Positions 16,901 to 28,468 are shown, counted from the stretch's first letter. The stretch: DNA of 64,000 bases from 2-01-FULL-41-14 sp046317875 (GCA_046317875.1 JBKCVN010000025.1:1-64000); one strand, 5' to 3'. Notes: generated by a model not told the origin, from the sequence alone. Numbers and translations: made by a program.

Positions 16901-17641
16901 TTAATTTTTTATTACCCTCATAAACTTATATAAATTATTACTGAATAAAGTATGCGGATCCCATTTTTCTTTGATGCGTAACCATTCATGAAGATTAGGG
17001 TAAATCTTCAAAAGTTGGTCTTTCGAAAAATGAAGGCGGTAGGGCAAATAGAATGTACCCTTCAGGCCAAGGGTTTGATTAATAAGATCTTGGGTAAATC
17101 GTTTCATTTTTTCTTCTTCTGTTATTCCTAAGGGTTAGGACAACAGCAAAACAAAAGCAAACATATCTTGGGGTGCATAAGGCAAAAGGGAAATAGAATC
17201 TTTTTTGACTTGGCGCATGGTGATGTTCAATAAATTAACTTTATTCTTTTAAATGGATTTTTTTAGAATCCTGATAAATTTGGATGTATGGGGCGGTGGT
17301 ATAAAGTACTCTTGCAAAATATCCGTTCTTTCTTGGTCTAGGGGCCACAGGGTGTGGATATCTGTGGTCATGGCCATATTTCGTGAAATAGCGGGGCGTG
17401 AGGTTGAATAAAGGGAATAAAGTTTTTCTGCCATCCACCGAATAGTTTTGCCCAAAGGAATATATTGGGATAGTCGAAAGATGCCTCGCTTCCATGCTAC
17501 CAAAGATTCTTTCAAAGTATTGTGCGGTTGAACTTGAGAATTACATTTTTCATACCAAAACAAGCCTGCTTCCTCTATGGCTGACAGGGTGTTTCCTGGA
17601 AACAATAGTTTTATGTGCAATATATCTGGGGAAGTGAGCAT
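16901..17641 (-). pseudogene. FAD-linked oxidase (aldonolactone oxidase type), truncated and frameshifted
   Basis: Reading right to left, 17641-17249 encodes the substrate-binding part of an FAD-linked (D-arabinono-1,4-lactone oxidase/cytokinin-dehydrogenase type) oxidase, ending LQEYFIPPPHTSKFIRIL. An in-frame TAA at 17249-17251 is followed in the same frame by ITMRQVKKDSISLLPYAPQD. A frame change near 17135 then leads to NPLGITEEEKMKRFTQDL, GTFYLPYRLHFSKDQLL and the closing KEKWDPHTLFSNNLY. The N-terminal FAD-binding PP-loop domain is absent; the 23S promoter region occupies that place. With one stop, one frameshift and a missing domain this is a dead gene. Confidence 0.7.
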
Positions 17642-17860
17642 GATAGGCGGGGGTGTAGAATGGCTCGATCATCAAATATGCGACCATTAAAAAAAATCAT
17701 GAAAATCAAAAATATGGCAGGGAATTGTTATTTGTGTGTTCGATTCCAACCTTGGGCCAAAGAAATAAAGTTGTTATAAGCCTAAGAACCATTCTTGTAC
17801 GATGCAACCAGAAACAAAAATAAAACAGTAGAGATTTTAAAAAAAGTTTAAAGAAACCCC

Positions 17861-17889
17861 TTGACGTGGGGGTGAAGATTCTCTATACA
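17861..17889 (+). promoter_or_regulatory. Promoter of the 23S-5S rRNA operon
   Basis: TTGACG (17861-17866), a 17-bp spacer and TATACA (17884-17889) make a near-consensus sigma-70 promoter about 175 bp before the 23S gene. A small CCCCAC-TTCG-GTGGG hairpin follows in the leader. It shows that the 23S-5S pair is transcribed on its own, without 16S. Confidence 0.75.
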
Positions 17890-18063
17890 CATGGTTACCC
17901 CCACTTCGGTGGGACTGTTGATTGAAATCGTAAACAAAAGAGTAAACACTAAGTTTTTCCAAGTTTTTCTGAAAAGAAAAATAACGAAACACACGAAACG
18001 TATCTCTACATGATTAATTCACATGTAGAAGCGTGAGAATACATATCACTGTATATGAAGTCT
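17890..18063 (+). other. 23S leader with half of the RNase III processing stalk
   Basis: The leader contains a UUCG-capped hairpin near 17900 and a palindromic stem (TCTACATG...CATGTAGA, 18004-18029). A segment at about 18040-18071 can pair with 20815-20849 beyond the 23S 3' end (TCAATAAAGC with GCTTTATTGA, then ATCACTG/CAGTGAT). This long helix is the usual precursor stalk cut by RNase III. Confidence 0.6.
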
Positions 18064-20824
<2,761 letters not shown>

Positions 20825-20946
20825 TCTTCATGTACAGTGATCTGTATTTTGGGTCTTATTAAAAGTCGTTTTTTAAAACACATCCTTAATAAAACTTAAG
20901 CTAACGTTTTCCAAGTGTTGCTCTTTTGTTTCCTTTTCAATAAAGG

Positions 20947-21093
20947 AAGCCCCTAGATAACCTGGTGGTTATAGCGAGGAATCTACACCCGATCCCATCC
21001 CGAACTCGACCGTGAAAGTCCTCTGCGCCAATGATACTACACCTCGACGTGTGGGAAAGTAGGTCGCCGCCAGGTTTTCTAGGGGCTTTTTTT
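20947..21093 (+). terminator. Terminator stem enclosing 5S rRNA
   Basis: AAGCCCCTAGA (20947-20957) just before 5S is perfectly complementary to TCTAGGGGCTT (21078-21088) just after it, and a run of seven T follows (21087-21093). The helix embraces the whole 5S RNA and seems to serve both as processing stalk and as Rho-independent terminator of the rRNA operon. Confidence 0.65.
20959..21077 (+). rRNA. rrf: 5S ribosomal RNA
   Basis: About 119 nt, with the 5S hallmarks CCGATCCCATCCCGAACTCG and GTGGGAAAGTAGGTCGCCGC and pairing ends CCTGG.../...CCAGG. It lies about 135 bp after the 23S gene, in the same transcript. Confidence 0.93.
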
Positions 21094-21613
21094 ATCCCCT
21101 ACTGAATGCGGTATTATTTATTTGAGGAAATAAATTTTCCTTATGTGTTTTCTTCTCCCTATTTAAACAGTTATGTTTTTATTTTAGGTACCCAAAAAAT
21201 TCTATGCCCTAATTCAACAGCAAATAAAAAAGATTTCCACTCTGCAGAATATCTCTGAGTTGTTTATGCTATAAAATGCTCTATTAACCTTTTCTGAATT
21301 TCTTTACTTAACTTGGGGCCGACACTTTTTTATTTTAAGTACTTTGATAGACTAATTTGCATAAAGCTTTTAATAAATCATCCTAATCACTTTTCCCCCG
21401 GCTGTACTTCTCGCATAAATTCCTTGCCTATTGTACTTCAAAATATGATGTCTAACCCCCTTATCTTTCTAATTAAAATGTAGCCTTTCTAGTTCGAGGT
21501 GTGTATAAAGAAAAATAATCCCATAAAAATTAAGAACATAAAGGAATGGATACAATAATAAAATCTTTCTTCTAGCTCCTTTTTTTCTTTCCCTTTAGAA
21601 AGCACAAGGCCTG
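21094..21613. other. AT-rich intergenic stretch, nothing recognised
   Basis: About 520 bp between the 5S terminator and the left end of the IS30-like element. Stops are frequent in all frames, and I find no RNA structure or protein remnant that I can name. It may be decayed coding sequence. Confidence 0.5.
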
Positions 21614-22667
21614 TTCTAAAATGAAGTGCAACACCGAAAAGTGTTTTGTGAGAAACAAGACAGAGAACGGAGTTGCAAGTGAGAAGGTACCGACAAATAA
21701 AGAAAGAGGAAAGAACAAAGATGGCAGAGATGAGGCAATCGAAGTCATCAATAACGGAGATAGCTACATCTCTAGGAAGGTCAAAGTCTACAATTTATCG
21801 AGAATTTAGGCGGAATGCCGCACCTCGTGGGCAGTATTGGCCAGATACGGCTGAGAGACTGGCACTAGATCGGCGTCAAAGGGTTTTCCCGCATTGATCA
21901 GGTAAAGCCCCTTAGAGAGTTCATTCTCAATCGCCTCGAATGCGATTATTGGACTCCAGAACAGATCGCTGGATGGCTTAAATATCGACAATCAAAGCTT
22001 CCCTCTGTCAGCCATGAAACTATTTATACGTGGCTCTATAAGCCTCTTCAAAAGAGGGAGAAACTCTGGAAGTTCTTGCCTCGACATAAGGCCAAACGAG
22101 GGCTCCGTAAAAGCCGAGGGGCTGGGATTAACAGAATCCCTAACCGCGTCTCTATTCATGAAAGGCCCAAAGAGATAGAAACCAAAAAGGTCTTTGGTCA
22201 TTGGGAGGGAGATCTTATGAGTTTCCTTAAGAACTCTCAACATATCTTGGTGCTCAGAGAGCGCAAAACCATGCTGACCAAAAGTATTCCTCTGATGAGC
22301 AAACATGCCATCTCCACTGCCAGAGAGCTCATCAAACTTATGGAGATGATCCCGCTTTGTGCCAGAAAGTCTTTAACTCTTGATAATGGAGGAGAGTTTG
22401 CCGAGCACGAAACATGGCTTGAGGCTCTTGGGCTTCCTTCTTTCTTTTGCGATCCCTACGCCTCTTGGCAAAAGGGAGGTGTTGAAAATACCAATGGAAG
22501 ACTCAGACGAGATCTTCCCAGAAACTCTAATATCCATGCTATGTCTCAGGAGGACTTCAATGAAACCATAGACAATTATAATTCTACCCCTAGAAAATCC
22601 CTCAATTGGCTCCCCCCAGCTGAGGCCTTTAACAAAAATCTACGCCGTGTCCCACTTCATTCTTGAA
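21614..22667 (+). mobile_element. IS30-family insertion sequence
   Basis: About 1.05 kb, bounded by imperfect inverted repeats. The left end 21614-21636 (TTCTAAAATGAAGTGCAACA...) matches the reverse complement of 22645-22667 at roughly 18 of 23 positions. The right repeat overlaps the end of the transposase gene. A TG dinucleotide flanks both sides, possibly a 2-bp target duplication. The size and single IS30-type transposase suit the family. The element lies directly upstream of a methyltransferase gene whose 5' end looks truncated. Confidence 0.75.
21673..22666 (+). pseudogene. IS30-family transposase, one frameshift
   Basis: An N-terminal helix-turn-helix part (21673 to about 21885: YRQIKKEERTKMAEMRQSKS, GRSKSTIYREFRRNA) runs into a stop. 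The rest continues in the next frame from IDQVKPLREFILNRLECDYW through to 22664. The break lies at the TTTT run near 21886; one T fewer restores RVSRIDQV. The catalytic DDE residues are all visible: HWEGDLM, TLDNGGEF and GGVENTNGRLRR. The IS30 family normally has a single uninterrupted frame, so this copy is probably inactive unless the base is a sequencing error or slippage occurs. Confidence 0.8.
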
Positions 22668-22719
22668 TGTGGCCAACGACTTTGGAGGTTGAAGCAGAAA
22701 AGACTCCTTTTTCATACTC

Positions 22720-23325
22720 TTGGTCAAGCTATTAGATAGTACCCAGCCGGCAGAAGGCACGACTCTCGATGCCTTGAATAAACTTTCAGAACTTAAGAGG
22801 GATCTTTCTTCGGAGTGGGCCCTAGATTTGGGGTGTGGGGCTGGGAGAGATACTTTTGAAATTCTTAAAAAGATGAAAGTAGTGGCGGTAGACCAACAGA
22901 AAGAGGGACTCGAGCTCATAAAAAATCATATGGAGAAGGCCCATCATATTTTGGGTGAGAGGCTCCGTCTTGTAGAAGAAAGTTTTGAACAAATGGCAGA
23001 ATCAGCTTCTTTTTGGGAACCAGAGAAGTATCTCTTCATAAATGCTTCTTTTTCTCTTCCTTTTTGTTCTCCAAAAAATTTTGAGAGATTATGGCAAAAT
23101 ATAAAAAAATCTTTAAGATCGCAAGGTATATTTGCGGGTCAATTCTTTGCGCTGAATCATGGATGGGCCTCCCAGAAACAGAAAAGCTTTTTCTCTAAAA
23201 AAAATATTCTGGAAAAACTTAAAGGATTTCAAGTAACGATTAAAGAGGAAGAAAAAGACTCAGAAGCTGCCTCTGGGGAAATGGTTCATTGGCATATTTT
23301 CCATGTGGTTGCCCAAAAAGACTAA
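22720..23325 (+). CDS. Class I SAM-dependent methyltransferase, probably 5'-truncated
   Basis: About 200 residues with the SAM-binding motif I ALDLGCGAGRDT, motif II VVAVDQQ, and EKYLFINASFSLPFCSP at motif IV; the strand order is that of a Rossmann methyltransferase. Related proteins begin with a longer N-terminal segment ahead of LDSTQPAEGTTLDAL. Here the only starts are a TTG at 22720 or none, because the IS30-like element ends at 22667. Either the insertion removed the beginning or translation starts poorly within the remnant. Substrate unknown. It may be non-functional. Confidence 0.6.
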   Translation: MVKLLDSTQPAEGTTLDALNKLSELKRDLSSEWALDLGCGAGRDTFEILKKMKVVAVDQQKEGLELIKNHMEKAHHILGERLRLVEESFEQMAESASFWEPEKYLFINASFSLPFCSPKNFERLWQNIKKSLRSQGIFAGQFFALNHGWASQKQKSFFSKKNILEKLKGFQVTIKEEEKDSEAASGEMVHWHIFHVVAQKD

Positions 23326-23449
23326 TGAGATTGTGGTTATACGAATGCTGATTTTTTTCAAAAACTTGAAATGGAAAACATACTTCTCGAATTAGAATAG
23401 ATCCAGGAAACATATGTTTCTATGTTCTTATAAACAAAAATTCGCAAAA

Positions 23450-24304
23450 TTACCCAATCACATACGTTTGGGGTTTTTTCTTGAATACAATCGTATGGAT
23501 GTTCATGTTTTGGCCCGTGGCCAGCGCCATGGTGGTTTGGGATGGGCTAGGTTGGGGCATCGGGGACCCTTGTGGCTGAGAGGTGGGTTCCTTGTGCCCA
23601 AAACGATATTTTAGATGGGCGTTTGCCGAAAATACGGATGGTTTGGCTTCCCACCACACAAATCGGGTGGCGGGGGCCGGATCATTCCCATGGTAGTCAC
23701 CCTTTTGTCGGGGATACCATTCGTATTGCAGGGAAAGGCCAGCCGCAATCTTGGGCGAGATTTGCATGTCTAAACCAGCCCCTGCCATGATGCCGGCCAA
23801 ATATTTTTTCTGCGCCACGAATCGATCCATATAATAGCTTTTGAAAATCCACTGACTCAAGACACCCCCTGCTTTTACAAAAAGATGGTCCCCATCGGCC
23901 AATAATCGCCCAACTCGCAGGGCTAGTTCGAAGCTGTGATCCAGAAAAGCACGATGATGTTTTTCATCGGTTTGGTTTAGGGCTGTACTGACAAAGGATC
24001 CCCCCCCACTGTTTAAGTTATGGGTGGCGGCCACGCTGGCCCCCAGGGTCCACAGGCCGGGCTCTGAAATGCGATCCATTTCAAAGGACATGCCAAACAA
24101 AAAAGCTTGCCCCAACGAGTTGACTTTGTTGCCTAGTCGGACAATCTGTCCTCCTCCGTCAATAATGTCAGTGGTAGAGTTTGATTCGTTTTTTAGAAAT
24201 CCCCCCCCCACATGAATCCCCACACTGGTTTGAAAATCTTTTGTAGAATAGCTAGTGCCGATCAAGCAGGATAAAACCAGTCCCCCCAAAAGCAAAAAGG
24301 GCAA
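23450..24304 (-). CDS. Outer-membrane beta-barrel protein
   Basis: About 284 residues. A hydrophobic export signal (PFLLLGGLVLSCLIGTSYS) is followed by alternating amphipathic strands with glycine turns (VGIHVGGGFLKN, LFVKAGGVL, AGLSLQYEWYPRQ, FSANAHLKYRFG), typical of an 8- to 10-strand outer-membrane barrel. A Pro/Ser/Gln-rich tail (about 240-258) follows. The start is uncertain: the frame stays open upstream without any ATG, so TTG 24304 is only the best available. It lies on the same strand as the four repeat-protein genes beyond 24503 and could act at the same surface. Family not recognised more precisely. Confidence 0.6.
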   Translation of the reverse strand: MPFLLLGGLVLSCLIGTSYSTKDFQTSVGIHVGGGFLKNESNSTTDIIDGGGQIVRLGNKVNSLGQAFLFGMSFEMDRISEPGLWTLGASVAATHNLNSGGGSFVSTALNQTDEKHHRAFLDHSFELALRVGRLLADGDHLFVKAGGVLSQWIFKSYYMDRFVAQKKYLAGIMAGAGLDMQISPKIAAGLSLQYEWYPRQKGDYHGNDPAPATRFVWWEAKPSVFSANAHLKYRFGHKEPTSQPQGSPMPQPSPSQTTMALATGQNMNIHTIVFKKKPQTYVIG

Positions 24305-24502
24305 GCAAACCCCAGGATAGGGATGCGCCCCATTTTTTTGAATGTGTGTGGGCCAAGCTATGACTTGATCCTCCCTTGAATTTATTTATTTTATTATTAA
24401 TTTAATCATTCATTAAAGATTTTGGCAAACAAAATGATGGCGGATTTTTTTGTGTAAACCTCTTAAAATAATTGAATAATATAAATTTTTAGCGGTTTGT
24501 GC

Positions 24503-25177
24503 CTATAGTCCGTTTATTTCATCTAGGGTTTCAACCAACGTGTCCCCTGATGCAGCGCCCGCCACTGACCTGGCGCGTGTTAAGTTTTCTTGTAAGGAAG
24601 CCTCGGGGCCCATACTTATGTTCAGGTTGGTGAGTTTGGTGATAAGGGAGCCCTCGTCTGTGCCCACCAGCGTTGTGACATTTTGTACTGACTGTGCCAG
24701 TGACTCCCCCTCGCCGAGGGAAGTTTTTAGGGCGGTTAATTCGGCTACCACTGATCCCCCTCCCACCCCAATCAGGGCCTTGGTGGCGTTAATATTTTGC
24801 AACAAAGTGTGTGAGGTGCCTAGTGCGCCGGATAGGGTCCCCAAAGCTGTATCCAGGGGCTCACCAAGGGCATCCAGCGCATCTGCATGATTATAAACGG
24901 GCATCAACATGGTCTGCAGATGTTCGATATTCGCCTTAATGTTGCCCTGACGGCCTAATCTACGAAGCAAAGCCTCAGCATCCCTTAGAACCTGCGCAGG
25001 GTTTTCATAAGTAATCCCTAATATCTCGGTGGCCATACGACGAAACAAAGCAGCAGTGGCATTATCCAACACAAATTCATGTTGCTGGCGGGGGTTGGCG
25101 GCCGCATGGCTGGATTGAAAAGGTCCTTCGATACATATGAATAAAAACATAAATAAAGGAATTATTTTTTTCACCAT
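24503..25177 (-). CDS. Secreted Gly/Thr repeat protein, short paralogue
   Basis: Encodes 224 residues. ATG 25177 follows a good AGGAAAGG site; an upstream extension to 25219 is rejected. The signal peptide is about 1-25 (IIPLFMFLFICIEGPFQSSHA). The mature part opens with a module ending ALFRRMATEILG, then degenerate units of about 25 residues, for example TLVGTDEGSLITKLTNLN and ALIGVGGGSVVAELTALK. The layout L-I/V-G-x(3-4)-G/E-S-L-x3-L matches the larger paralogues to its right. First of four same-strand, separately spaced genes of one family. No catalytic motif; probably surface or secreted. Function unknown. Confidence 0.65.
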   Translation of the reverse strand: MVKKIIPLFMFLFICIEGPFQSSHAAANPRQQHEFVLDNATAALFRRMATEILGITYENPAQVLRDAEALLRRLGRQGNIKANIEHLQTMLMPVYNHADALDALGEPLDTALGTLSGALGTSHTLLQNINATKALIGVGGGSVVAELTALKTSLGEGESLAQSVQNVTTLVGTDEGSLITKLTNLNISMGPEASLQENLTRARSVAGAASGDTLVETLDEINGL

Positions 25178-25340
25178 CAAAGATACCTTTCCTGTTAGAA
25201 AACAATAAAAGGTGCCCATCAGAGGTTATAAAAACCCCTTTCCATGAATGCATGGTAAATGTGGTGCGATTTTTTTTGTTATACCTTTTATTATTTTTTC
25301 GATTATAGCCTAGGGCTGGCATGGCGAAAAGAAAAAAGAA

Positions 25341-25360
25341 AACCCATCTTTCGATGGGTT
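25341..25360 (-). terminator. Terminator after the 25395-27002 repeat-protein gene
   Basis: A perfect 8-bp hairpin AACCCATC-TTTC-GATGGGTT, followed in the minus direction by a T-rich run, 34 bp after the stop codon at 25395. A convincing Rho-independent terminator. Confidence 0.75.
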
Positions 25361-25394
25361 ATAAGAAAAAGCAGGGTTTTTATGGATATGGGCT

Positions 25395-27002
25395 TCAAGA
25401 AGGGGGTGTGGGTAGGGTTTGGTCTGCCATGATAGACAGGGAGGCGTACGCCCGTGTGTATAAACTGCCCGAAGTGCCGCCTAGGATACTGGCCACACCT
25501 TGGCACAATTCCCAAACGGTTTTTGTGGAAAGATTTGTCCCTTCAGGGGCCCCAATCACCTGCTTTAAAAACTCGAGAGATTGTTTTGCAGTTACAAGTT
25601 GGCTATCTGTGTCGGCGTTAGTAGTTGCCCAATCATTACTATCATCTACTAGGTCATAGGAATCTCCAAGCCCTAGCAAAGTATTTTGCAAAACGCCATG
25701 GATGGCCTCTAATGAACTTATGTCTCCCATATAATCCTCGCCCAAGAATCTATTGGCCACATCCGATAGGTTGGTGTCTCCCCCCCCACCCCCACCACCA
25801 GGGTTGGCAATGGCGTCATCATAGGCTTGGCGCAGTTCCAAAACGTTTGTAATCTCCGGCGGGAGTTCTGATAGAGAGTCTGTTAATCCAGCGTGTATAT
25901 TAGGGCCTGTCCCAACCAAGGTTAGAATGTCAGCTGTTTTTTCGGTAAGGGTTGCTCCCGTGCCCCCCAAAGAGGTTGATATTGCCGTGATGCCTGCGGC
26001 CACATTTGCGGGATCCCCACCTATCGAGGTTTTTATGCTATCTATTTGGCCTATGATATTGCCTCCCGCGCTTCCCAATTGGGTGGCTATATCGTTGATG
26101 GCCGATGCGACAGTGTCGGAAGTTCCGCCGATAGTTACCAGGATATCTGAAATGCGGGCTGTAAGTGTTCCCGTGCCCCCCAAATCGCTTTGAGCGGCAG
26201 TAATGTTGGCGTAAAGAGTATCTGCTGTACCCCCTACCTCGGTGCTTAAGGTGTTAAGGCGAGCATAAATGCTGGTGTCAGCACCACCCGCCAGGTCACC
26301 CACCGTCCGCAGCAAGGCGAGTGGTGCGGTGGTCGATATACTGGTGCCTCCGATGATTTCCCTTAGGTGATATAAGGCTTGCTTGCTGGTCGTGATAGTT
26401 GTGCCTGTAAATGCGGGTGCGGAACCCCAATCGGGCGTAAGATCTACTTCTTTGTACACATTCCCTGTTTTGGAAAACCCTATTTGATTGGTAATAAGGT
26501 CATCTTGAACCTGGTCGATATCATCGGGGTTAAGCGTCAGACCATGATCCGTACCCAGAAATGTATTTGCCACATCTGTGGCGGTATAAACGGTATCTGC
26601 ATTTTCTAAGGCTGCTTTTGCCGTATCATAGGCGCTGCGCAAGCCTGTAAGGGTGGTAATGTCATCCAAATTACTTAAAACAGTGTCTATTACAGCCTTC
26701 ACACTGTTTGGGCTGTCACCAATCGAGGTTCTTATGGCCAAAATGGTACCATATATGGTGGCAGGATCATCAGTGTCAAAAGTTCCCGCCACGCTTTGGG
26801 CGGTTACGCCTAAATAGCTGCAAATGCTATTTATACGTGCGGTGTTAACATGTTCTTCGAGTTGGCCCCCCAGGCGGGAGCGTAGATTTACAGTGTTGGT
26901 CTTGATATTGCCTACATCGGTGAGATAGGGGTAGGTTGCCCATCCCTGGATGGGGGCCCAAAGACCCAGCATCAGTGTTAGTATTTTATAATAGGATTTC
27001 AT
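25395..27002 (-). CDS. Secreted repeat protein with eight 18-residue units and a duplicated module
   Basis: Encodes 535 residues. ATG 27002 is chosen because GGAGG lies 5 bp upstream. The signal peptide is about 1-22 (ILTLMLGLWAPIQGWA). Residues 239-381 hold eight units with glycine pairs at 239, 257, 275, 292, 310, 328, 346 and 364. The unit is GGTxxTLxxxIxxIxxxL, almost exactly 18 residues, suggesting one capped helix per unit. A module of about 100 residues occurs twice, at 119-219 and 388-484: LRxAYDxA, then DVANxFLGxD, then KQxLxxLxxxIG. A run of eight glycines is at 402-408 and neighbours. No known domain recognised. Largest of four paralogues; probably a surface-exposed or secreted structural protein. 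Confidence 0.7.
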   Translation of the reverse strand: MKSYYKILTLMLGLWAPIQGWATYPYLTDVGNIKTNTVNLRSRLGGQLEEHVNTARINSICSYLGVTAQSVAGTFDTDDPATIYGTILAIRTSIGDSPNSVKAVIDTVLSNLDDITTLTGLRSAYDTAKAALENADTVYTATDVANTFLGTDHGLTLNPDDIDQVQDDLITNQIGFSKTGNVYKEVDLTPDWGSAPAFTGTTITTSKQALYHLREIIGGTSISTTAPLALLRTVGDLAGGADTSIYARLNTLSTEVGGTADTLYANITAAQSDLGGTGTLTARISDILVTIGGTSDTVASAINDIATQLGSAGGNIIGQIDSIKTSIGGDPANVAAGITAISTSLGGTGATLTEKTADILTLVGTGPNIHAGLTDSLSELPPEITNVLELRQAYDDAIANPGGGGGGGDTNLSDVANRFLGEDYMGDISSLEAIHGVLQNTLLGLGDSYDLVDDSNDWATTNADTDSQLVTAKQSLEFLKQVIGAPEGTNLSTKTVWELCQGVASILGGTSGSLYTRAYASLSIMADQTLPTPPS

Positions 27003-27206
27003 TTTTTCCTCCATGTTTATATAAAAATACTAATGCTTTTATTTTTAAGATGAAATACTTTTAAATATAAAATATCCAATAACATTTTTATAAAAATGTA
27101 TTCACTGAATTATTATTTACTTTGTGTCGTTTCTTGAAAAATGTTATTAGGCTCATACTGGTTTTGTGTCCGTGTTGCGCAGATGAAAAAAGGGCTCTGG
27201 GCCCAT

Positions 27207-27238
27207 AAAAAAACCCACCGACAAGCGGTGGGTTTTTT
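27207..27238 (-). terminator. Terminator after the 27257-28468 repeat-protein gene
   Basis: A strong hairpin, AAAAAACCCACCG paired with CGGTGGGTTTTTT around a 5-nt loop, 18 bp beyond the stop codon at 27257, ending in a T run on the minus strand. Its A/T symmetry would let it work in both directions. Confidence 0.8.
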
Positions 27239-27256
27239 GGCAATTTTCAATACCGC

Positions 27257-28468
27257 TTATACGATTTGGGTTGAAATGTCCTTTACGCGATTCCAAAGGG
27301 ATCCTGTCTCTGTTGCGCCCACTTGTTGCATGAGCTCGTATATACGTTTATAAATGGAAGACTCAGAGGTTAAAAGTTCTCGCCCACTGCCCTCAATGAT
27401 GCCAGGTTCACCAATAAGAGTTAGGATTTCATCCAGTCCCCCTTTTATGGTGGTTAAGTTGGTTGTACTTTTACTGATTACACCGGATGAGTTGCTGATT
27501 GTTTTATCCGTGCCAACCAATTCTCTTAGAACATACGCTGTAGCGTCAGTCAGGGTCTCAGCTTCGGGGGGTACAGTACCATTAAATCCTAAAATTGTCA
27601 AAGCTTCGGCTTCTGTAAAGCCTTGCTCGGCTGATTCAACCGCATCTTTCAGGGCTTTTACGCTGGCAAACTGAATCTCTGCTAACTTTGTATTAAGAGC
27701 CATATACACATCGTCGCCTGGGATACCATTTGATTTTGTCCGTAAGTCCTCTAGGCGTGTTACGATCGAGCTTATGGCCCCACCTGTTTGGAAACCTAGA
27801 GTGCTTTTAAGTGCCGCAAGTTGGGACGTTATAGTGGCGCCACTTGCATTAGATAAACTAGTCCGTAAGGTGCTAGCGTCGGTTTCCATTCCGGTTCCTG
27901 CATTTCCTGATCTGTCTAGGTTTTCTTGTGTACCCCCTTCTCCTGTAACAGCACTTACTAAATCGCTGACAGTTGCGGGTTTGTTGGTTCCTCCCAAATT
28001 ATTTGTATCTGTAAGGTATCCTTTGATTGTTGCTACCTCATCCGTGATCAGGCTTTTTTTGTTGGTCGCAAGCCCGGCAAGATTGGTATCTGTTGTGCTA
28101 CCTTGAAGAAGTGTATAGACAGAATCTGCCTTTGATCGAAGGTCTGTCACCGATACAAAATTGGTATCCAATAGATCGCTAAATTTAGACTGAATGGACA
28201 CTGTGCCTGTGGCGATTTTTCCACTTAAATCAGTTAAAGATTCGATAATAGTCGAGCCGCTTTTGACGCCTATAAGACCCGATATTGTATTCGTGGCAAC
28301 TACAAGTTTCTGACCTGTATTATCTAATCTTTGCCGAATTTTTGTAACGTTGCCGTAAACATCCCGTGAGTCTGCATTAATATTACTCACTATTGTGGGG
28401 GCTGAAAATGTGGAAAGGCAGGTCAGGCTTAAGGCCAGAATGCTGGTTTTTAAAAGGTGTTGTTTCAT
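27257..28468 (-). CDS. Secreted repeat protein, paralogue with MKQHLLKTS signal peptide
   Basis: Encodes 403 residues; ATG 28468 has GGGAGAC about 7 bp upstream. The signal peptide MKQHLLKTSILALSLTCLS is nearly the same as that of the next paralogue. The mature chain is Thr/Ser/Asp-rich and built from degenerate helical units (LRTSLSNASGATITSQLAALK, STLGFQTGGAISSIVTRLEDL). The family module near 270-330 reads VKALKDAVESAEQ, ALTILGF, then TDATAYVLRELVG. Only one Cys lies outside the mature part, and no enzymatic motif is present. It has its own terminator and a leader shared with its neighbour, so it is probably transcribed alone. Function unknown. Confidence 0.68.
   Translation of the reverse strand: MKQHLLKTSILALSLTCLSTFSAPTIVSNINADSRDVYGNVTKIRQRLDNTGQKLVVATNTISGLIGVKSGSTIIESLTDLSGKIATGTVSIQSKFSDLLDTNFVSVTDLRSKADSVYTLLQGSTTDTNLAGLATNKKSLITDEVATIKGYLTDTNNLGGTNKPATVSDLVSAVTGEGGTQENLDRSGNAGTGMETDASTLRTSLSNASGATITSQLAALKSTLGFQTGGAISSIVTRLEDLRTKSNGIPGDDVYMALNTKLAEIQFASVKALKDAVESAEQGFTEAEALTILGFNGTVPPEAETLTDATAYVLRELVGTDKTISNSSGVISKSTTNLTTIKGGLDEILTLIGEPGIIEGSGRELLTSESSIYKRIYELMQQVGATETGSLWNRVKDISTQIV

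Noticed and set aside
25857..26288. 54-bp-periodic region as a possible CRISPR array
   Set aside because: The units lie in one long open frame, differ at the DNA level and show protein-level periodicity; there are no identical repeats with unique spacers and no cas genes.
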